Below are positions 59,937-64,000 of a stretch of 64,000 bases of DNA, piece by piece. The DNA is from Fibrobacter sp. UWB2 (GTDB lineage: Bacteria > Fibrobacterota > Fibrobacteria > Fibrobacterales > Fibrobacteraceae): assembly GCF_002210425.1 (NCBI RefSeq), contig NZ_MWQK01000004.1, positions 372,001-436,000 on the forward strand, written 5' to 3'. Made by a program: the position numbers and the translations under genes. The notes beneath the pieces are model-generated. The model was not told where the DNA came from and ran no database searches. It saw only the letters and a list, made by a program, of their open reading frames with translations. Numbering within the stretch: position 1 is the stretch's first letter; each line of letters begins with the position of its first letter.

Positions 59937-60788
59937 ATGAAAAAAGTTTTCAAGAGTACCCTGTTCGTTCCTCTTTTCCTTTATATGGCAACTATGATGG
60001 GTTGTTCTTCAACCAGTTCGTCCAAAATAACCCATACGGAATGGTGCAAAAACCGCTACGAAGCAGCAGAGCAACTCTTCAAGGCCGAAAAGTACGGCAG
60101 AGCCACAGAAAAGCTCGAAGAAATCCTTTCGACTTGCGCCGGTTCCGGCTACATGGAACAGGCCCAGTTCCTGATTGCCGAGAGCCATTTCAACCTGGAG
60201 CAGTGGATTGAAGCCCGTGGCGAATACGGAAGCTTTATCGTGAACTTCCCGGGTTCCCCGTTTGCAGAAACGGCCGAATACCGCAAGGCAGTTTCTTCGT
60301 TCAACATGGACTACAAGATTGACCGCGACGAATCCAACACGACAACCGCCATGAAGGATTTTGAGCGCTACCTCGCGAACCACCCGAATACCCCGCTCCG
60401 CGACTCCGTCAACTACTATTACAACCTCCTCGTGGACCGCGTGGCCGAAAAGGAATTCCAGACGGGCCGTCTTTATCTGCGCATGGAAAAGCCGCAGGCC
60501 GCCGTCATCTACTTCAAGGAATTTTTGGAAACATACCCCAAGGCACAGCGCCGCCAGGAAACGCTCTTCCTCATCGCAGATGCCTACACGGACCTCGACC
60601 AGTTTGAACCGGCTAGGGAATACCTCAACATCGCAAAGAATGAATCTGGCGAAGACGCCGAAATTCAAAAGCGCGTGAAGAAGGCCGAAGACAAGATTGC
60701 AAAGGCCGAGGAATCCTACGAAAAGCGCCTCAAGAAAGAAGCCGAAAAGAAACGTCTGCAAAAAGAAGAAAAGACTCTCGCTAACTAG
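59937..60788 (+). CDS. bamD: BamD/YfiO-like outer-membrane assembly lipoprotein
   Basis: A 283-residue lipoprotein; the ATG at 59937 is preferred over an upstream GTG. The signal peptide ends in a lipobox MMGCSS (about residue 22). It consists of TPR units: YEAAEQLFKAEKYGRATEKLEEIL, AQFLIAESHFNLEQWIEARGEY, FPGSPFAETAEYRKAVSS, FLETYPKAQRRQETLFLIADAY, as in BamD of the beta-barrel assembly machine. A Lys/Glu-rich tail ends the protein. BamA is not in the window. It diverges from lptF. Confidence 0.85.
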   Translation: MKKVFKSTLFVPLFLYMATMMGCSSTSSSKITHTEWCKNRYEAAEQLFKAEKYGRATEKLEEILSTCAGSGYMEQAQFLIAESHFNLEQWIEARGEYGSFIVNFPGSPFAETAEYRKAVSSFNMDYKIDRDESNTTTAMKDFERYLANHPNTPLRDSVNYYYNLLVDRVAEKEFQTGRLYLRMEKPQAAVIYFKEFLETYPKAQRRQETLFLIADAYTDLDQFEPAREYLNIAKNESGEDAEIQKRVKKAEDKIAKAEESYEKRLKKEAEKKRLQKEEKTLAN

Positions 60789-60796
60789 GCCATCGG

Positions 60797-61855
60797 ATGA
60801 AGTTTAAGTCCTGTTCTATTTCACTGCTTATGGCGTTGCTGTTTTCTGCAACGGTCTTTGCCGCAAGCGATGAGAAGCTGGACCACGACTACTCCATCCT
60901 GTCCGTATTCGTGCAGCCGTCGATTTCGTTCATCGGGTTTACCGAACGAGAATATTTTCAGGACGCCATCGATACGATTTACTACGGATTCAAGGCGACA
61001 GCCGTCAACAGCGCCGAATCCTTGAACGTCGCAAAGCAGGATTTCCAAAAGGTGAACTTCTGCTTCCCGATTACGGCGGGAATCCAGTGGCAATTCCGCG
61101 AAGACCAGTTCTTAAGCGCGGGCATCGGGTTTATCTACGACAACGAATCCGTCGTGCTGACCGACCGCAAGAGCAACACGCACAGCTACAAGTACACACT
61201 CCAGGGCGTTCCGCTATTCCTTGAATACCGGTTGGCGCTCCCCAAGAACTTCATCACACTCAGCACGGGCGGACTTTTCAGTATTGCAGTCCGTTGGTAC
61301 TGGACATTGCCGGGCACCGAAATCTACACGACATGGGGCAAACTCGAAGCGGAAAACTCCCCGTTTGGCGCTGGCTTTGGCGTAAGTGTCGGCTATCTAT
61401 TTGCAACCTGGAACAACTTTAAGCTTTATGGCGACATCGGATTTAACTCTATTTCGGTGAAGTCCAACAAGCCATTTTCATCAATCGTCCCGAACGGTCC
61501 TGACGAAAAGGCAAAATGGAACCTAGGTGGGATACAATTGCAAATTAGAGGTTCATTCGGGTTATGGAACAAGCCTAAGCCCAAGGATGACGACGACGAT
61601 GATGACGATGACGGCGAAGGCAAGAAGCCCAAAGTCAAAATCATCGACGATACGAAGAAAGATTCTATCGCTACAACGCAAGATTCCGCGAAAATCGACA
61701 CGAGTGTTGTGCAAGATTCCGCAAAAGTCGCAGATTCACTGAAGACTGCAGTGCAAGATTCCGCCGGGACTTCGCCGGTTTCGAGTACGCCAGCACCTCA
61801 AGACGCGCCCCAAAAGAGCGCGGATCCTGCAAACGTAAAATCAAAAGGTGACTGA
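60797..61855 (+). CDS. Outer-membrane beta-barrel with acidic run and repeated C-terminal tail
   Basis: A 352-residue secreted protein. The signal peptide SISLLMALLFSATVFAA is followed by a barrel-like region (about residues 30-255) with alternating aromatic strands (FLEYRLALPK, FGVSVGYLFATWNNFKLYGDIGFN). Then comes a run of consecutive Asp (about residue 260) and a low-complexity tail with repeated QDSAK/QDSAG motifs (five copies, about residues 285-335). It overlaps the next gene by one base (TGATG). Confidence 0.65.
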   Translation: MKFKSCSISLLMALLFSATVFAASDEKLDHDYSILSVFVQPSISFIGFTEREYFQDAIDTIYYGFKATAVNSAESLNVAKQDFQKVNFCFPITAGIQWQFREDQFLSAGIGFIYDNESVVLTDRKSNTHSYKYTLQGVPLFLEYRLALPKNFITLSTGGLFSIAVRWYWTLPGTEIYTTWGKLEAENSPFGAGFGVSVGYLFATWNNFKLYGDIGFNSISVKSNKPFSSIVPNGPDEKAKWNLGGIQLQIRGSFGLWNKPKPKDDDDDDDDDGEGKKPKVKIIDDTKKDSIATTQDSAKIDTSVVQDSAKVADSLKTAVQDSAGTSPVSSTPAPQDAPQKSADPANVKSKGD

Positions 61856-63474
61856 TGAGTTTTTGGCCGGGGGAAAAATTGCGTTATGCAGAAACGCATT
61901 TTAAGTTCAAGCTACCCTGGTCGCTCCTTTACAAGCCGTGGCCCGAAATCATTTTCGATGCACCGTTCCAATTTGTGCCGGGGGTAGAACCTTACCTCTG
62001 GATTGTCGTGCGTGACGCAGACCATTTCCCGACAACAATTAAAAATGCGGAAATTGTTTTAAAAACGCGGACGCAAAATGCGCAGGCTCCGGATTTGCAG
62101 TTACAAGATGCGCCGCAACCGGACATCGTCATCCGCAAAGACTTGAATATCGAAGTCTGCAATCAGATGAAATTCATTCCGCTTGCGCTCGGGAAAATCC
62201 CGGCAGGCACATACGAAGCGCATTGCAAACTGACCGTTGAACGCGAAGGTAAATCGCAAACGTTTGAACGCTGGAACTTGTCAAGACTCAAACCCGTTCC
62301 GCTCCGCTTTAAAGTCTTGAACGAGATGCCGCCCATCGCCCCCGGCTACGCCGCAGGCGAAATGCACTGCCACACGCACTACTCCGCAGACCATGTGGAA
62401 TACGGCGCCACGCCCGAAGTCTTGCAGCTCGCCGCCAAGGCGGTCGGGCTCGACTTTGTGAACTGCACCGACCACGCTTACGACTTTGCATTCACGCAAG
62501 AGGACTACACCAAGGAAGCAGACTCACCCGTTCCGAGATTCCAGAAGTTGCGCGAAGAAATCGCAGCGCTCCCAGTGAAAGATGAAAACGGAGGCGATAT
62601 GCCGCTCATGCTCGCCGGCGAAGAAGTATCTGCAGGGAACAGCAAAGGCGAGAATGTACACATGACAGTCCTCGCCCCCGAAGGTTACCTCCCGGGGCTC
62701 GGCGACTGCGGCCGCTATTGGCTCGAAAACAGACCAACGCGTAGCATCAAGCAAATCCTGAACATGACCGAGGCGCACTGCTTCGCAGCGCATCCGTTCC
62801 AGCAAATGGGACTCTTGGAAAAGTTCGTGTTCCGTCGCGGTTACTGGAAGCCCGAAGATTTGCAACTGAAAAACAAGCATTCGATTCGCGGACTGCAATT
62901 CTGGAACGGCATCCGCGATGAAGGTTTCAAGCTCGGTCGAGAATTTTGGATAAATGAATTAGGCAAAGGCAATTATTTGCTCCCCATCGGCGGAAACGAT
63001 GCCCACGGCGACCTGAACAGCATGACTGCTGTAGACTTGCCACTTATTTCGCTCAAGCACACCCGTGCGCATACCTTCGGGAATGTAAGAACGGTGATTA
63101 AACTAGATGAGAGTGGAGCAAAACAAAAGTCCCCGCTCTCGCTTGCAGACATTAACGCAGCCTTCGCAGCAGACAACTGCTACATTACGGATGGTCCTGC
63201 CCTCTGGTGGGAACGCGACAATAACGGAATCACGTTCCACGCCCGCAGCAACAAAGAGACCGGCGGTGGATTCCGCTATGTTCGCATTTACGGTCGCCGC
63301 ATACAGAACAACGGGAAGTTCGCCCCCGAAGAAGAAGTCATGATCGGGAGCCAAGTTGCCACCCCCGACCACGCCGACATTCCGGTCGCGACACTCGGAT
63401 TTGCTTACGTCCGCGCCGAATGCGAAACGGCTACCGGCAAGTTCGCTCTCACATCTGCAGCACAGTTGCTCTGA
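61855..63474 (+). CDS. PHP-type metal-dependent hydrolase (CehA/McbA-like)
   Basis: A 539-residue protein. After an N-terminal beta-rich region of about 160 residues, it has the PHP signature GEMHCHTHYSADHVEYGATP (H-x-H metal motif) followed by GLDFVNCTDHAYDF and AGEEVSAGNSKGENVHM, and HPFQQMG and GGNDAHGDLN later. The same order occurs in the CehA/McbA carboxyl-ester hydrolases and their many uncharacterised relatives. No signal peptide, so cytoplasmic. The substrate is unknown; it probably hydrolyses a phosphate or carbamate ester. Confidence 0.8.
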   Translation: MSFWPGEKLRYAETHFKFKLPWSLLYKPWPEIIFDAPFQFVPGVEPYLWIVVRDADHFPTTIKNAEIVLKTRTQNAQAPDLQLQDAPQPDIVIRKDLNIEVCNQMKFIPLALGKIPAGTYEAHCKLTVEREGKSQTFERWNLSRLKPVPLRFKVLNEMPPIAPGYAAGEMHCHTHYSADHVEYGATPEVLQLAAKAVGLDFVNCTDHAYDFAFTQEDYTKEADSPVPRFQKLREEIAALPVKDENGGDMPLMLAGEEVSAGNSKGENVHMTVLAPEGYLPGLGDCGRYWLENRPTRSIKQILNMTEAHCFAAHPFQQMGLLEKFVFRRGYWKPEDLQLKNKHSIRGLQFWNGIRDEGFKLGREFWINELGKGNYLLPIGGNDAHGDLNSMTAVDLPLISLKHTRAHTFGNVRTVIKLDESGAKQKSPLSLADINAAFAADNCYITDGPALWWERDNNGITFHARSNKETGGGFRYVRIYGRRIQNNGKFAPEEEVMIGSQVATPDHADIPVATLGFAYVRAECETATGKFALTSAAQLL

Positions 63475-63612
63475 CAGCGTTTCAAAAAATTCCTTAAATA
63501 TTTGCTTTTGAAACGATTGCATGTTATTTTTTGAACAAGCAGGAACACTTATTGTTTTTGATTTTTAGTGAATTTTGCTTTTGGGGAATATTTAAAGTTG
63601 GTTTTCCTTTTT

Positions 63613-63628
63613 GGCACGCAGTTTGCTT
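63613..63628 (+). promoter_or_regulatory. Sigma-54 (-24/-12) promoter
   Basis: TGGCACG (63613-63619), four bases, TTGCT (63624-63628): a full match to the consensus TGGCACG-N4-TTGCW with exactly ten bases between GG and GC. The predicted start is near 63640, about 45 bases before the ATG at 63684. A cognate activator site was not identified. Confidence 0.85.
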
Positions 63629-63683
63629 CTAAACTAAAAAATAAGATGTCCGATTTTACTAATGATGCAGAAGGAAGGTCGCC

Positions 63684-64000
63684 ATGCCACACTTTATATC
63701 GCCCATGATTCGCCGCCGACCGGATGCAGATAAACTCGGCACAGACCCGCGTGCAATCCAAGAATCCGCGCCATCCCCGATTGTACAAAGCATCGATTTT
63801 TCGCAGACCGCGCCGCCATCAACAGAACAAGGCTCCGAGCAGTTCGAAGAACAGCAACAGATTCCGCCCGATGTCCGCGTGAGCGAGGGCGGTTTTAGGC
63901 AAATCCGCGACGAGAGTCTCGTGCTTTTGTCACAGGGCATTACGCACCGCATCGAGCGCTCCGAAGAAGGCCCGTTCCAGATTTTCGTGGAGCCTGAAAA
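63684..64000 (+). CDS. 5' part of a probable rhomboid-like membrane protease (cut by window end)
   Basis: The first 105 residues of a longer gene; AAGGAAGG lies about seven bases before the ATG. The N-terminus is hydrophilic and Pro/Gln-rich (about residues 1-70), then LVLLSQGITHRIERSEEGPFQIFVEPE, a pattern often found in the cytoplasmic N-domain of rhomboid-family intramembrane proteases. The catalytic core lies beyond the window, so the family call is tentative. It is preceded by a consensus sigma-54 promoter. Confidence 0.4.
   Translation, partial: MPHFISPMIRRRPDADKLGTDPRAIQESAPSPIVQSIDFSQTAPPSTEQGSEQFEEQQQIPPDVRVSEGGFRQIRDESLVLLSQGITHRIERSEEGPFQIFVEPE

Noticed and set aside
63479-63515. 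Inverted repeat GTTTCAAAA...TTTTGAAAC after the PHP hydrolase gene
   Set aside because: The loop is 19 bases and no T-run follows directly; it could be a weak terminator but is not supported.

Overview
The window looks like chromosomal DNA from a Fibrobacter-type bacterium, with a Gram-negative envelope and a rumen/anaerobe-like gene set. Seen: LptF/LptG permeases, a BamD-like lipoprotein, outer-membrane beta-barrels, an anaerobic ribonucleotide reductase, and a TIGR02147/DUF4423-type protein (a paralogous family first defined in Fibrobacter succinogenes). The genus call rests on recalled family knowledge, not on a search. No rRNA, tRNA, CRISPR array, integrase or transposase was recognised.

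Layout. 1-1760: tail of an EI24 membrane protein, a HAD phosphatase and a flavin reductase-like protein. 1796-4105: accessory small genes, including two proteins sharing a Cys-rich C-terminal domain. 4177-8062: a tightly coupled four-gene plus-strand operon encoding an XRE-PIN-ankyrin fusion, a radical SAM enzyme, a P-loop kinase-like/HAD phosphatase fusion and a phosphoribosyltransferase. 8071-24577: a nine-gene minus-strand operon encoding TerY, a second vWA protein, a PP2C phosphatase, a Ser/Thr kinase with zinc ribbon, an UPF1-like SF1 helicase, a winged-helix protein, a coiled-coil McrB-like AAA+ GTPase/ATPase, a DUF2357 (McrC-like N-terminal) protein, and last an RtcR-like sigma-54 activator with a CARF-like sensor. 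A near-consensus sigma-54 promoter and a 15-bp inverted repeat in enhancer position lie in front of it. A second sigma-54-like promoter points the other way, to a HicA-like protein and a small Cys-rich protein. This is the most unusual region: a phospho-signalling triad joined to a McrBC/helicase DNA-processing module, apparently switched on by an RNA- or nucleotide-sensing activator that is part of its own operon.

25551-44897 is mostly housekeeping: RsbU-type phosphatase, M50-like membrane protein, LpxL-type acyltransferase, HIT, RecO, PanB, histone H1-like protein, Ppx/GppA, pseudouridine synthase, metallophosphatase, NadA, CstA, RecD2 and a LamG lipoprotein with its TIGR02147 neighbour. 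Two AAA ATPase genes (28988 and 46459) each sit behind a strictly periodic direct-repeat array (3 x 54 bp and 5 x 23 bp). 47811-50870 is a class III ribonucleotide reductase operon in which the glycyl-radical segment is a separate 48-residue gene. 51080-64000 holds a quinone reductase-like flavoprotein, two SIMPL proteins, a sodium:solute symporter, a GGDEF protein, LptG/LptF, BamD, a beta-barrel, a PHP-type hydrolase and the start of a probable rhomboid-like gene behind a consensus sigma-54 promoter.
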